64,000 nucleotides of DNA from Ideonella alba (GTDB taxonomy: Bacteria; Pseudomonadota; Gammaproteobacteria; Burkholderiales; Burkholderiaceae_C). Numbering within the stretch: the stretch's first letter is position 1; each line of letters begins with the position of its first letter. The stretch is from the NCBI RefSeq assembly GCF_018069875.1, contig NZ_JAGQDF010000010.1, forward strand, positions 124,001 through 188,000, written 5' to 3'. The position numbers and the translations under genes are program-made. The notes beneath the pieces were generated by a model. That model worked only from the letters and a program-made list of their open reading frames with translations. It was not told the DNA's origin and did not search any database. This document shows, piece after piece, positions 39,003-49,322 of the stretch.

Positions 39003-40199
39003 TCAGAAGAACTCGACCTCGGACTTGGCGTCGACCTTGGCCGTGGCATGGTGGGAGGAGCGCATGTCCTCCATCGTGTAGGTGGATTCCAGGCGGTCCA
39101 GCCAGCGGTTGGCCGACTGCGCGGCCTCGTCGGGCTCGCCCTCAAGCCAGCGCTGCAGGCGCTGCATGTCGTCGGTGACCGAGACCAGCATCTGGCTCAG
39201 GCGGTCCTGGGCCTGCAGGTTGACGAGGATCTGCTCGACCTCCTGCTGGACCTGGTGTCCGGCCTCGTGCAGCGTGCGCTGCGAGCGGGCGACATCCTCG
39301 ATACCCACCAGCAGGGCCTGCAGCACCGCGCGGGCGCCCTGTTCGGCCTGCAGGCGCAACTCGTCCTCGGTGGTGTCCACCGACTGGCCATGGCGGCGCA
39401 GGCCCTGGACCTTGGACTGCAGCTGGGCCAGGTGGCGGCCCAGTGCGGCGCCGGCCTGGCGCGACTGGTCGGCCAGCTGGCGCACCTCCTGGGCGACCAC
39501 GGCGAAACCGTGGCCGGCCTGGGCGCCGCCACCGCTGCCGGCGCGTTGGGCCTCGACGGAGGCGTTCAGCGCGAGCAGGTGGGTGGCGCGGCTGATCGTC
39601 TGGACTTCCTTGCTCAGCGCGGTCATCTGGTCGAGCGTGCCGCCCAGCTCGGACAGCCCGCCCAGCAGCTCGTCCTTGAGCTGGGTGATGGCGCGGGTGG
39701 AGGCCAGCAGGGTTTCAAGCTCGTCGCGGTGGCTGTCGAGCAGCTGGTCAATGGAGGCGGCGTCCAGGCGCGGCGCCTGGCCGCCGGTCTGCAGCGCCTG
39801 GTCCAGCTGGGAGGCGATCTCGGCGAAGCTTTCGACCAGCGCCGACATGCTCTGTTCGGCATGCAGCCGCGCGCCGTCGACGTTGCGGCGCCACACCGGC
39901 ACGATCTGCCGCGTCAGGCCGCTGGCCGGCGTTGCGGGGGCCGACGGGGTGGCCGCCGATGCCGCTGCGGCAGCCCCTGTGGACCGTGGCACGGCGCGCC
40001 GTTGCCAGTACCAGCCGACGGCCAGGCAGGCGCCGGCGCCCAGCGCCAGCGGTGCCGCCTGCTGGGTTCCCAGGGTGGCGCCCAACGCCAACGCGCTGGC
40101 CAGCGCCAGCCCGGGCAGCCAGGATTGCCATGCGGCGGCGCGGATCGACGGGCGGGTCCCGTCGATGGCGTCATCACCCGGCGAGCTTGGAAGGTGCAT
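39003..40199 (-). CDS. short MCP-like protein without a sensor domain
   Basis: This 398-residue protein has two hydrophobic helices (about residues 30-75) with hardly any loop between them, then a cytoplasmic coiled-coil region with an MCP-type tip ([15 protein letters not shown] followed by [15 protein letters not shown]). A Gly/Ala-rich insertion of about five residues sits in the tip, between RAG and GFAVV. The C-terminus ends EVEFF. ATG 40199 has ggag about ten bases upstream; a longer frame to 40418 adds an unlikely Arg/Pro-rich leader. It is the first gene of the che operon. It may not be a normal receptor. Confidence 0.82.
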   Translation of the reverse strand: MHLPSSPGDDAIDGTRPSIRAAAWQSWLPGLALASALALGATLGTQQAAPLALGAGACLAVGWYWQRRAVPRSTGAAAAASAATPSAPATPASGLTRQIVPVWRRNVDGARLHAEQSMSALVESFAEIASQLDQALQTGGQAPRLDAASIDQLLDSHRDELETLLASTRAITQLKDELLGGLSELGGTLDQMTALSKEVQTISRATHLLALNASVEAQRAGSGGGAQAGHGFAVVAQEVRQLADQSRQAGAALGRHLAQLQSKVQGLRRHGQSVDTTEDELRLQAEQGARAVLQALLVGIEDVARSQRTLHEAGHQVQQEVEQILVNLQAQDRLSQMLVSVTDDMQRLQRWLEGEPDEAAQSANRWLDRLESTYTMEDMRSSHHATAKVDAKSEVEFF

Positions 40200-40429
40200 G
40201 CGAAAGGGCTCCGATGGATGTGCAGGGCTTGAAGGGCCCGACACTGGATCGACCAATGCAGCCAAGTGTGTAGGGCTCGGTCGCGGATTGATCGACCGAT
40301 CAGGCCTGAAAAGCGTCTGCTCTTCGGTCCATGGGGGGGATGGCGCCTGCCTAGGATGCGTCCATCGGTTCCCCGCCCGTGGTCGTCTGGCGCGCGTGCG
40401 GGGTTTCCCACGCCCCACGCGCGACCTGC

Positions 40430-42484
40430 ATGATCGACTTACGACACCTTCTCGGCCTGCACCGCCGCCGCAGCGATGGCAGCGTCGAACAGCTGCATCT
40501 GCTGCGCTACCACGGCCTGTGGGGCCCGGGCGTGCGCCTGCTGCAGAACCTGCGCTTTCGCAGCAAGATCATGCTGTTGCTGGTCTCACTGGCGGTGCCG
40601 CTGGCCTTGCTGCTGACGCAACTGGCATTGGCCGGCTGGACCGAATGGCGCGAACTGCAGCGCTCGGTGGCGGCGCTGAAGGTCTACCGCGCGGTCGCGA
40701 ACGAGCAACTGGCGCTGGGCCAGTTGGGGGTGGCGATGTTCGATGCCGACCGCGACCCCGCCGCCGCCCCGCAGGTGGCACAGGCGCTGAAGGCGGCCCA
40801 GCAGGCGGGGGCCGATCTGCGCCAGCAGCTGGCCAGCGAGCCCGCCACCGCCGAGCGTCTGCGCGAAGCCCTGTACGTGCTGCGCGACGACGACCGCACG
40901 CTGCAGGCCCTGGTGGCCGATACCCGAAGCGGTGCGGCCGGCCGCCCGCCCGCCAAGTACATGGGTCTGTTGGACGTTCAAGCCGGCCTGGACACCTTCC
41001 GGACCGCGGTGCTGCAGGAGGGCGGCAAGGCGCTGCATGACCAGCATGTCGCCTTTGCCCTGAATGCCGGTGCGCTCGACGCCATGCCCCTGGTCAACCG
41101 CCACCTGTGGCGCAGCGAGCGCCCCGGCGTGCGCGTGTTCACCGAGGAGGGGCGCGCCGCCCACGGCATTCGGCTGCTGGAGAGCACCGTGGTGATGCAG
41201 CGCGAGGTGGATGTGCTGCGCAGTCACCTCGACTCGCTCAGCGACGACGGCCTGCCCGAGATCGCCAACCTGCGCCGCTCGATCGATCAGCTGACCAGCT
41301 TCGGCGCCCTGGCGCGCCGGCTGGCCGGCGTGGCCCAGACGGCCGGCTCCGAGGCCGAGGTGGTCCGGGCCATGGGCATGGACGTGGCCGGCTTCCTGCG
41401 CCAGGCGCGCGGCAGTCAGGCCCTGGCACGCGGTCTGCACGAGCAGTTGATGAACCTGGCCGAGCGCACCCAGCAGCAACGCATGGCGCACACCCGCGCG
41501 GCGCTGCTGAGCGTGGCCCTGAGCACGCTGGCCTGTCTGGCGGTGATGGCCTATCTGCTGGTCTGCGTGGTGAAGGTGGTGGGCGGCGGCCTGAGCGAGC
41601 TGTGCTCACGTGTCGATGCCCTGGCCAAGGGCGACCTGAGCGAGAAGCCCGAAGCCCGCGGCACGGACGAGGTCGGCCAGGCGTTGACCGCGCTGTCCAT
41701 GTCGACGCACCGGATGTCCACGCTGTTCGAGGCGGTCACGCAGGGCGTGGCGGCGGTGTCCTTCGCCTCGCGTGAGGTGGCGGTGGGCAATGCCGGCCTG
41801 AACGGCCGCACCGGCGACATCCAGCGCTCGATCGAGGACGTGGGCCAGCGCGCCCGGGCCTCGATGGAGGCGATGAACCGGGCCGGCGGCGAAGTCGACC
41901 GCATTGCCGAGCACATGCGTGAGGTGCGCGTCGACGCGCACCGCAGCCGGCGCGCAGCCCAGGAACTGGCGTCGTGCATGAATGGCCTGCAGGCCAAGAG
42001 CCGGGAGATCGGCCGCGTGGTGATGCTGGTCGAGTCGGTGGCCCACCAGACCCGGCTGCTGTCGCTCAACGCCTCGGTCGAGGCAGCACGCGCCGGAGCG
42101 GCCGGCAAGGGCTTCGCGGTCGTGGCCCAGGAGGTGCGGCAGTTGGCCCGCCGCAGCGAGACCGCGGCGCACAAGATCGCCGAGATCGTCAAGGCGTCGG
42201 TGGACGAGATCGCCCAGGGCAATCTGCTGACCGAGCGCGTGGGCGAGAGCGTGCGCAAGACCGACGAGCGGGTCGGCGAGGTCAGCGCCATCATGGGCGA
42301 CATCGTCCGGCTGACCCAGGCCGGACGGGACCAGTCCAGTGAGGTGGTGGGCATCACCCGCCAGGTCGAGGAGTCGGCCGGGGGCAATGCGCGGATGGTC
42401 GAACAGCTGGCCCAGGCCTCGGCGGGGCTGCGTGAGCAAGGTGATCACCTGAAGCGCTCGATGCAGCACTTCGTCTTCGGTTGA
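40430..42484 (+). CDS. methyl-accepting chemotaxis protein
   Basis: This 684-residue receptor has an N-terminal cytoplasmic segment of about 45 residues, a transmembrane helix at about 47-67, and a helix-rich periplasmic domain (about 70-360). A second helix lies near 363-388, followed by HAMP and an MCP signalling domain with [20 protein letters not shown] near residue 545. The ligand is not predictable. ATG 40430 is chosen; an earlier in-frame start at 40379 is possible. It is divergent from the che operon, 230 bases away, and is followed 10 bases later by another receptor gene. Confidence 0.9.
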   Translation: MIDLRHLLGLHRRRSDGSVEQLHLLRYHGLWGPGVRLLQNLRFRSKIMLLLVSLAVPLALLLTQLALAGWTEWRELQRSVAALKVYRAVANEQLALGQLGVAMFDADRDPAAAPQVAQALKAAQQAGADLRQQLASEPATAERLREALYVLRDDDRTLQALVADTRSGAAGRPPAKYMGLLDVQAGLDTFRTAVLQEGGKALHDQHVAFALNAGALDAMPLVNRHLWRSERPGVRVFTEEGRAAHGIRLLESTVVMQREVDVLRSHLDSLSDDGLPEIANLRRSIDQLTSFGALARRLAGVAQTAGSEAEVVRAMGMDVAGFLRQARGSQALARGLHEQLMNLAERTQQQRMAHTRAALLSVALSTLACLAVMAYLLVCVVKVVGGGLSELCSRVDALAKGDLSEKPEARGTDEVGQALTALSMSTHRMSTLFEAVTQGVAAVSFASREVAVGNAGLNGRTGDIQRSIEDVGQRARASMEAMNRAGGEVDRIAEHMREVRVDAHRSRRAAQELASCMNGLQAKSREIGRVVMLVESVAHQTRLLSLNASVEAARAGAAGKGFAVVAQEVRQLARRSETAAHKIAEIVKASVDEIAQGNLLTERVGESVRKTDERVGEVSAIMGDIVRLTQAGRDQSSEVVGITRQVEESAGGNARMVEQLAQASAGLREQGDHLKRSMQHFVFG

Positions 42485-42494
42485 GGGGCGCGAC

Positions 42495-44804
42495 ATGGTG
42501 TCGTTGATCTGGGAGCGGGGCGTTGCGTGGACGCAGCGGCGGGGCCTGTATGCCAAGCTGGGCCTGATGCTGCTGGTGCTGGGGCTGCCGCTGGTCGCGC
42601 TGCTCGGGCAGTCCCTGCACGAACGCCTGGGCGAGGTCGAGCGCCTGTCGCGCCGGCTGGATGGCCTGTTGGCCACCGAGCAGCTGCTGCGTGTCCAGCA
42701 GCGCCTGGATGCACCGGCGGATCTGACCGATCTGGCGGCGGTGGACACCGCTCTGGCTGCGCTGAACATGCCGGACAGTGAGACCGGCTGGCACGCGCTG
42801 CGTGAGCGCCTGGCGCAGCGCCCTGCGCAGGCCGCACCGGTGCTGCGGTCGGCCTTGCTGGCCGACCTGCAGCGCCTGGCGCTGCGCGTGGCGCGCGACA
42901 GCGGCACGCTGGAGTCGGGCAGTGCCACCGAGGCCCTGCGCCTGTCGCTGTCGACCGATCTGCTGCCGGCGTTGCAGGACGAGGTGGGCCAGATCGCACC
43001 GCGCCTGACCCCGGGTCAGATGCCCGACATGGGCGACGGCGAGCGCTCGGCACTGCGGACCCAGCTGGCGATGCTGGAGCGCGACACCGAAACGATCGAT
43101 CAGCGCACCGATATGCTGCTTGGCGCCGAGAACCTGCAGTCGCCCGCCTGGTCCCAGGCGCGGCAGACCATGCGCGCCTACCTGCGCGAGGCCGACGCCG
43201 CGCTGCAGGACCCCGACGGCGCGGCCGGCCAGGTGGACCTGCCGGGACGCGGACAGCAGGTGCTGCAGCAACTGGGCAACACCGAGGTGGCCCTGCTTGA
43301 GGCGCAGATGGACGACTCTCGGTCCGCGCTGGCGCGTGCGCGCTGGTCGCTGTGGGCCACGGCCCTGGTGGCCCTGCTGTGGCTGGGCGTGGTGGTCATC
43401 ACCGTGCTGCTGCTGCGCTCCGGGCTGCTGCAATCCTTTGCCGCGCTGGGCGGCGCGATTCGCGCCATCGCTGATGGCGACCTCGGCCACCGTGCCGATG
43501 TGCCCGGCCAGGACGAGCTGACCGCGCTGGGGCGCCGTGTCGACCGCATGGGACAGCGCATGTCGGCGATGGTGGCCGAGATCCGCACCACCGCAGTGCG
43601 CGTGCGCGAGGGCGGCGCGCAGGTGGCCGACGAGGCGCTGTCGCTGGCCGCCCGCAACGAGCGTCAGACCGAACGCCTGACCCGCTCGGTGCGGGATATC
43701 GGGCGCCTGGGGGACGAGGTGCGCGTCACCGCCGAGGCGGTGGCCGATCTGGGCACGATGTGCCGACGCCTGGAGGAGCGCGCCAGCGAGAGTGGCGAGG
43801 CGATGCGCCACGCCGTCGAGACGGCGACCGCCCTGCAGGACAGCTCGCGCCGGGTGGCCGAGATCAACGGCGTGATCGACGACATCGCCTTCCAGACCAA
43901 CCTGGTGGCGCTCAATGCCTCTGTCGAGGCGGCACGGGCCGGTGAGAGTGGTCGCGGCTTCTCGGTCGTTGCGGCGGAGATCCGCCAGCTGGCGCTGCGC
44001 TGCGCGGAAGCCGCCGGCGAGGTGCGCGAGACGATCGAGCTGATCGTCGACGGCGCCGACCACTCGGCCACGCGCATCGCGGGCATTGGTCAGGCGCTGG
44101 AAGGCATGGGGCAGGGCATCGGGTCGATGGCCCGCCGGGTGCACGACATCGGTCAGGCCGCCGAGCGCCAGGCCGACGCGCTGGCCGAGGTCAACGGCGA
44201 GGTGCAGGCGCTGCAGGCGCTGGGCCAGGAATATGCGCGCAGCGTGCTGGCCACCGAGGACGCCTCGCGTGCCATGGTCCAGCAATCCGAGGCCTTGCAG
44301 ACCTCGGTGGCGGCGTTCCGGCTGCGCCAGGGCACGGCCGATGAGGCACGCGCGATGAGCGAGGCCGCCCGTCGGCGGGTGGCCGAGGTCGGCTGGACCA
44401 AGGCGGCCGAGGAATTCCACCGGCCCGACGGCCCCTTCCTGGACCGGGACATGTATGTCTTCGCCTTCGACGCCGAGGGCCGCTACCTTGCATGTGGCAA
44501 CGCTCCGGACCGGGTCGGACGCTGCGTGCTGGACATCCCCGGCCTGCCGCCCAGCGGGGCAGAGACCCTGTTGAACGCCGGCCGGGCCATGGCCGAGCAG
44601 GGCGGTGGCTGGGTCGAGTACGAGTTCGCACTGGCCGACCTGTCCGGTTCCGGCCGCAAGAGCGCCTGGGTGGAAGACCTGGGTGACGGCGCCTTCCTGG
44701 GGGTGGGTGTCTACCGCCCGGGCCCGACCAGCGACGCCGCATCACCGCCGGTGGCGGGTGCGGGCGCCTCCGCCGCCGCACCGGCGACCGAGGCCCACGC
44801 CTGA
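42495..44804 (+). CDS. methyl-accepting chemotaxis protein with C-terminal Cache-like domain
   Basis: This 769-residue receptor has a transmembrane helix at about 19-38, a periplasmic helical domain, a second helix near 285-310, then HAMP and an MCP signalling domain with [20 protein letters not shown] near residue 470. After this, at about residues 640-750, is a further domain starting [18 protein letters not shown] and ending [13 protein letters not shown], with [10 protein letters not shown] between. This resembles a single Cache domain, which is normally extracellular and N-terminal; here it follows the signalling domain and so would be cytoplasmic. A Pro/Ala-rich tail ends the protein. 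Confidence 0.88.
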   Translation: MVSLIWERGVAWTQRRGLYAKLGLMLLVLGLPLVALLGQSLHERLGEVERLSRRLDGLLATEQLLRVQQRLDAPADLTDLAAVDTALAALNMPDSETGWHALRERLAQRPAQAAPVLRSALLADLQRLALRVARDSGTLESGSATEALRLSLSTDLLPALQDEVGQIAPRLTPGQMPDMGDGERSALRTQLAMLERDTETIDQRTDMLLGAENLQSPAWSQARQTMRAYLREADAALQDPDGAAGQVDLPGRGQQVLQQLGNTEVALLEAQMDDSRSALARARWSLWATALVALLWLGVVVITVLLLRSGLLQSFAALGGAIRAIADGDLGHRADVPGQDELTALGRRVDRMGQRMSAMVAEIRTTAVRVREGGAQVADEALSLAARNERQTERLTRSVRDIGRLGDEVRVTAEAVADLGTMCRRLEERASESGEAMRHAVETATALQDSSRRVAEINGVIDDIAFQTNLVALNASVEAARAGESGRGFSVVAAEIRQLALRCAEAAGEVRETIELIVDGADHSATRIAGIGQALEGMGQGIGSMARRVHDIGQAAERQADALAEVNGEVQALQALGQEYARSVLATEDASRAMVQQSEALQTSVAAFRLRQGTADEARAMSEAARRRVAEVGWTKAAEEFHRPDGPFLDRDMYVFAFDAEGRYLACGNAPDRVGRCVLDIPGLPPSGAETLLNAGRAMAEQGGGWVEYEFALADLSGSGRKSAWVEDLGDGAFLGVGVYRPGPTSDAASPPVAGAGASAAAPATEAHA

Positions 44805-44970
44805 AGACGGCCCGGGCGGGTTCCCCGTTTCGTCGGCCCCGGCTGCACTTCGTCGGCCGGCCACGCCGTTCATCGGGCACTGCGCCAGATCAAGCCGCTG
44901 CCTCTACACTGCGCCACGCCTCACGAGGGCAATCACGCGGTCGATGGTCGACCGGGCACAGGGGACGAGG

Positions 44971-46119
44971 ATGCGGTCAGGCAAGCAATGGGTTTTTGGC
45001 GTTGTGGCGCTGGTGGTGCTGGCGGGTGCTGGCATGTGGTGGAAGGGCCAGCAGAGTGCCCAGGCGGCTGACAAGAAGGAGCCACCACCGCCGCCGCTGG
45101 TGTTCTCACCCAAGGAAGTGGCCACCGCGCAGATGCGCGCGTTGACCCAGGTGATCACCTTCTCGGGGCCGCTGGTCTCGCCCAATACCGCCACCGTCAA
45201 GGCCAAGGCAGCGGGCACGCTGCTGTCGCTGTCGGTGTCCGAGGGCAGCCGGGTGAAGCGCGGCCAGGCCCTGGGCATGCTTGATCTGGCCGACCTGACG
45301 GCCCGGCTGCAGGAGCGCCAGGCTGGCGTGGCCTCGGCCCAGGCCACGCTGGCCCAGGCCGAGCGCACCCATGCGTCCAACCAGCGGCTGGCTGACCAGC
45401 AGTTCATCTCGCCGATCGCGCTGGACAACTCGCGCGCCGCGCTCGACACCGCCCGCGCCCAGTTGGGCGCGGCCCAGGCGCAGGTGGAATCGGCCCGCAT
45501 CGCGCTGCGCGAGGCCGCGCTGGTGGCGCCGATCGATGGCATCGTCGCCAAGCGCCATGCGCTGCCGGGCGAGAAGGTGTCGGCCGAGCAGCCGGTGCTG
45601 ACCCTGGTGGACCTGCGCACGCTGGAGATGGCCGGCAGCGTGGGCACGCGCGACATCGCGCGGCTGCGCCCCGGGATGACGGTGCGCCTGCTGATCGAGG
45701 GCGACCCCCGCGCGGTCGATGGCCAGCTGGCGCGCATCGCGCCGTCGGTGGATGCCGGCGCACGGTCGATCCAGGTGACGGTGACCCTGGGCAACCCTGA
45801 CGAGCGCTGGCGCGCCGGCCAGTTTGCGCTGGCCCGGGTGGAGTTGCCGGCCGAGCAGCCCACCCTGGCGGTGCCGGCCACCGCGGTGGGCACGGCCTCG
45901 GGGCAGGAGTACGTCTGGGCGCTGGAGAAGGACCAGTTGATCCGCCGCACCGTGGTGACCGGCCGCCGCGACCCGTCCAGTGGCGAGGTCGAGGTGCTGC
46001 AGGGCCTGAGCGCCGGCCAGGTGGTGCTGGCGGGCAGCTTCGAGAACCTGCGCGAAGGCCGCACGGCCCGCGTGGGCGACGCCACGGCCAGCGCACCGGC
46101 CGCCGCCGCGTCGCGCTGA
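44971..46119 (+). CDS. RND efflux periplasmic adaptor subunit (membrane fusion protein)
   Basis: This 382-residue adaptor links an inner-membrane RND pump to an outer-membrane channel. An N-terminal signal anchor (about residues 7-25) precedes a Pro-rich linker. The lipoyl-like half (GTLLSLSVSEGSRVKRGQALGMLD), the coiled-coil hairpin (about 110-175) and the second lipoyl half (ALVAPIDGIVAKRHALPGEKVS) are in standard order, then a beta-barrel and membrane-proximal domain. An agggg ribosome site lies seven bases before ATG 44971. TACACT at 44905-44910 is a possible -10 box. The pump gene follows after 31 bases. No outer-membrane factor gene is adjacent. Confidence 0.9.
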   Translation: MRSGKQWVFGVVALVVLAGAGMWWKGQQSAQAADKKEPPPPPLVFSPKEVATAQMRALTQVITFSGPLVSPNTATVKAKAAGTLLSLSVSEGSRVKRGQALGMLDLADLTARLQERQAGVASAQATLAQAERTHASNQRLADQQFISPIALDNSRAALDTARAQLGAAQAQVESARIALREAALVAPIDGIVAKRHALPGEKVSAEQPVLTLVDLRTLEMAGSVGTRDIARLRPGMTVRLLIEGDPRAVDGQLARIAPSVDAGARSIQVTVTLGNPDERWRAGQFALARVELPAEQPTLAVPATAVGTASGQEYVWALEKDQLIRRTVVTGRRDPSSGEVEVLQGLSAGQVVLAGSFENLREGRTARVGDATASAPAAAASR

Positions 46120-46150
46120 TCCCTCATCCCATGTCCCGGAGGTTCCAGCC

Positions 46151-49100
46151 ATGTGGATGACCCGCGTCTCGATCAACAACCCCGTCTTCGCCACGATGGT
46201 GATGGTGGCCATCTGCGTGCTGGGCCTGTTCGCCTACAACCGCCTGGGCGTGGAGCAGATGCCCGACGTCTCGCCGCCGATGGTGTTTGTCCAGGTGGCC
46301 TACCCCGGCGCCTCGCCGCCGGCGGTGGAAACCGAGGTGACCCAGCCGCTGGAGCAGGCCCTCAACGGCATTGCCGGCATCAAGCAGATCACCTCGAACA
46401 GCTTCGAGGGCCGCAGCGAAAGCTACCTGCGCTTCAATGTCGACGCCGACATGAGCCGCGCCGTGCAGGACGTGCGCGACAAGGTGGCCCAGGTCCAGGC
46501 CAGCTTTCCGCGAGACGTCAAGCAGCCGCTGATCGCCCGCTTCGATGGCGACAACCAGCAACCCACGGTCATCGTGGCGCTGATGGCCAGCGACCGCAGC
46601 GCCCGTGAGCTGTCGCTGCTGGCCGACCAGACGCTGCGCCGCCGCTTCGAGCGGGTCGACGGCGTGGCGCGCGTGCAGATCGGCGGCCTGGTGGTGCGCC
46701 AGGTGCGCATCGACCTGGACCCGCAGCGCCTGCGCGCCCATGCGCTGACGCCGGCTGACGTGGCCGCCGCGCTGCAGCGCGCCAACGCCGACCAGCCGGT
46801 GGGCCTGCTCAGCGGCGAGCGCATCGATGCCATCGTGCGCATCGAGGGCCGCATCCGCACGCCCAAGGAATTCGGCGAGGTGGTGGTGTCCTCCGGCGCA
46901 GCCGGCGTGGTCACCGTGGCCGACCTGGGGCAGGTGGTGGAGCGCGAGCAGGAACCCGACTCGCTGTCGCGCATCAACGGCAAGCAGGCCGTGACCTTCA
47001 ACATCGTCAAGCAGCAGGACGCCAACCTGGTGGCCACCGGCGAGGCCGTCAAGGCGGCCTACGAGGAGATCAAGGGCAGCCTGCCGCCGGGCATGGAGAT
47101 GCGGCTGATCTGGGCGCGCAGCGACTGGACCAAGGACTCGCTCGACGGCGTCAAGCGCACCCTGATCGAGGGCGCGCTGCTGACCGTGGGCATCGTCTTC
47201 CTGTTCCTGCACAGCTGGCGCAGCACCGTGATCACCGGCCTGACGCTGCCGATCTCCGTGATCGCCAGCTTCCTGGCGGTGTACGCCTTCGGCTTCACGC
47301 TGAACTTCATGACGATGATGGCGCTGAGCCTGTGCATCGGCCTGCTGATCGATGACGCGATCGTGGTGCGCGAAAACATCGTGCGCCACGTGAAGATGGG
47401 CAAGGACCACCACACCGCGGCCCGCGAAGGCACCGACGAGATCGGCCTGGCGGTGCTGGCCACCACCTTCGCGATCTGCGCGGTGTTCACGCCGGTGGCC
47501 TTCATGCACGGCATCGTCGGCAAGTTTTTCTACCCCTTCGGCATCACCGTGGTGGCGGCGGTGCTGGTCAGCCTGTTCGTCAGCTTCACGCTCGACCCGA
47601 TGCTCTCGGCCGTCTGGAAGGATCCTCCGGGTGACCGCTTCAGCCGGCTGCCCGTCGTGCGGCACCTGCTGGCCGCGGTGGATGCGGGCATGGAGCACCT
47701 GCACAGCCTCTACGGCGCGCTGATCCGCTGGGCGATGGGGCCCAGCCGCTACCGCCTGCCCTGGCCCGCCTACGGCCACCCGTTCGGCCCCGATGGTCGC
47801 CGCCAGAAGGGCGAGCCCCGCCGCTGGCGCCGGGCCACGCTGAGCCCGCGCGGGGTGGTGCTGTGGGTCGCCGCCTTCAGCTTCGTGGCCGCGCTGGCCA
47901 TTCCGGCCTCGGGCCTGATCGGCGCCGAGATGATCCCGCAGACCGATGACGGCTTCATCCAGATCAACGTCAAGCTGCCGGTGGGCTCCAGCCTGGAGCG
48001 CTCCGACGAGAAATTCCGCCAGCTCGAGGCCATCGTCACCCGCTTCCCCGAGGTGGTGACGGTCAACACCAACATCGGCGGCGAGCAGGGACGCTCGGCC
48101 GGCACGATCGGCGTGAACCTGAAGCCCCGCAAGCAGCGCGAGCGCAGCCAGAAGGAGGTCGAGGACGCGATCCGCGCCGCCTTCGCCAGCGTGCCCGGCG
48201 TGGACGTGGCCCTGGGCTGGGACCGTCCGATCTATGTGGGCGTGCTGGGGCCGGACCCGGAAGTGCTGGACCAGATCACCACCCAGCTGACCGAGAAGAT
48301 CCGCAAGATCAAGGGCATCGCCGACCTGGAGAACTCGGTCAAGCCCGGTGTGCCCGCCTACGCGGTGCGTCTGAAGCCCGATGCCGCCCGCGAGCTGGGC
48401 CTGTCGGCGCAGACGCTGGCCAGCTCGATGCGCGCCTACGTGAACGGTGACGTGGCCACCTGGTGGACCACGCCCGATGGCCAGCAGGTGGAGGTGCAGC
48501 TGCGCCTGCCGCAGGACCAGCGGCGCGACATTGACCAGCTGCGCCAGCTGCCGGTGGCCTACGCCAAGGACGGCACGCCGGTGGCGCTGGAGCGCGTGGC
48601 GACGATCACCGCGGTCACCAACCCGCAGCTGATCAAGCGCCAGGACCTGCAGCGCCGCCAGGGCATCTACGCCGGCATCGACCATGGCTCGGGTCGCGCC
48701 GCCGGTGACGTAGGCGCCGACGTGAAGAAGCTGGTCGAGCAGACCTCGCTGCCACCGGGCTACCGCTTCGACGTGGGCGGCCAGACCAAGGACCAGGATG
48801 AGGTGTTCGGCGCCATCTTCGGCGCGCTGGGCCTGGCGGTGATCTTCATCTACATCGTGCTGGCCAGCCAGTTCGGCAGCTTCATCCAGCCGCTGGCGAT
48901 CATGGCCTCGCTGCCGCTGTCACTGATCGGCGTGATGCTGGCGCTGTGGATCAGCCAGTCCACGATCAACCTGTTCTCGCTGATCGGCCTGATCATGCTG
49001 ATGGGCCTGGTGACGAAGAACGCAATCCTGCTGGTCGACTTCGCCAACCATGCGCGCCAGCGCGGCGCCGGCATGATGGACGCCCTGCTCGAGGCCGGCC

Positions 49101-49303
49101 AGACCCGGATGCGGCCCATCGTCATGACCACCGCGGCCATGGTCTTCGGCATGTTGCCGCTGGCGCTGGCGCTGAACGAGGGTGGCGAGTTCCAGGCCTC
49201 GATGGGCCGCGCCATCATCGGTGGCGTGATCACCTCGACGCTGCTGACGCTGGTGGTGGTGCCGGTGATCTACAGCTACCTGGTGCGCGAGAAGCGGGGC
49301 TGA
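46151..49303 (+). CDS. RND-family efflux pump inner-membrane subunit (AcrB/HAE1 type)
   Basis: This 1050-residue proton-driven pump has twelve transmembrane segments and two large periplasmic domains. It starts in the family manner (WMTRVSINNPVFATMVMVAICVLGLFAYNRLGVEQMPDV). The transmembrane 4 segment LCIGLLIDDAIVVRENIVRHV carries the paired aspartates used for proton relay. A basic loop of about 35-40 residues (about 47745-47855) between the two halves is longer than usual. The C-terminal half has LIGLIMLMGLVTKNAILLVDFAN. Substrate is unknown. Confidence 0.93.
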   Translation: MWMTRVSINNPVFATMVMVAICVLGLFAYNRLGVEQMPDVSPPMVFVQVAYPGASPPAVETEVTQPLEQALNGIAGIKQITSNSFEGRSESYLRFNVDADMSRAVQDVRDKVAQVQASFPRDVKQPLIARFDGDNQQPTVIVALMASDRSARELSLLADQTLRRRFERVDGVARVQIGGLVVRQVRIDLDPQRLRAHALTPADVAAALQRANADQPVGLLSGERIDAIVRIEGRIRTPKEFGEVVVSSGAAGVVTVADLGQVVEREQEPDSLSRINGKQAVTFNIVKQQDANLVATGEAVKAAYEEIKGSLPPGMEMRLIWARSDWTKDSLDGVKRTLIEGALLTVGIVFLFLHSWRSTVITGLTLPISVIASFLAVYAFGFTLNFMTMMALSLCIGLLIDDAIVVRENIVRHVKMGKDHHTAAREGTDEIGLAVLATTFAICAVFTPVAFMHGIVGKFFYPFGITVVAAVLVSLFVSFTLDPMLSAVWKDPPGDRFSRLPVVRHLLAAVDAGMEHLHSLYGALIRWAMGPSRYRLPWPAYGHPFGPDGRRQKGEPRRWRRATLSPRGVVLWVAAFSFVAALAIPASGLIGAEMIPQTDDGFIQINVKLPVGSSLERSDEKFRQLEAIVTRFPEVVTVNTNIGGEQGRSAGTIGVNLKPRKQRERSQKEVEDAIRAAFASVPGVDVALGWDRPIYVGVLGPDPEVLDQITTQLTEKIRKIKGIADLENSVKPGVPAYAVRLKPDAARELGLSAQTLASSMRAYVNGDVATWWTTPDGQQVEVQLRLPQDQRRDIDQLRQLPVAYAKDGTPVALERVATITAVTNPQLIKRQDLQRRQGIYAGIDHGSGRAAGDVGADVKKLVEQTSLPPGYRFDVGGQTKDQDEVFGAIFGALGLAVIFIYIVLASQFGSFIQPLAIMASLPLSLIGVMLALWISQSTINLFSLIGLIMLMGLVTKNAILLVDFANHARQRGAGMMDALLEAGQTRMRPIVMTTAAMVFGMLPLALALNEGGEFQASMGRAIIGGVITSTLLTLVVVPVIYSYLVREKRG

Positions 49304-49322
49304 GCGGGCGGCCGCCGGCGTC

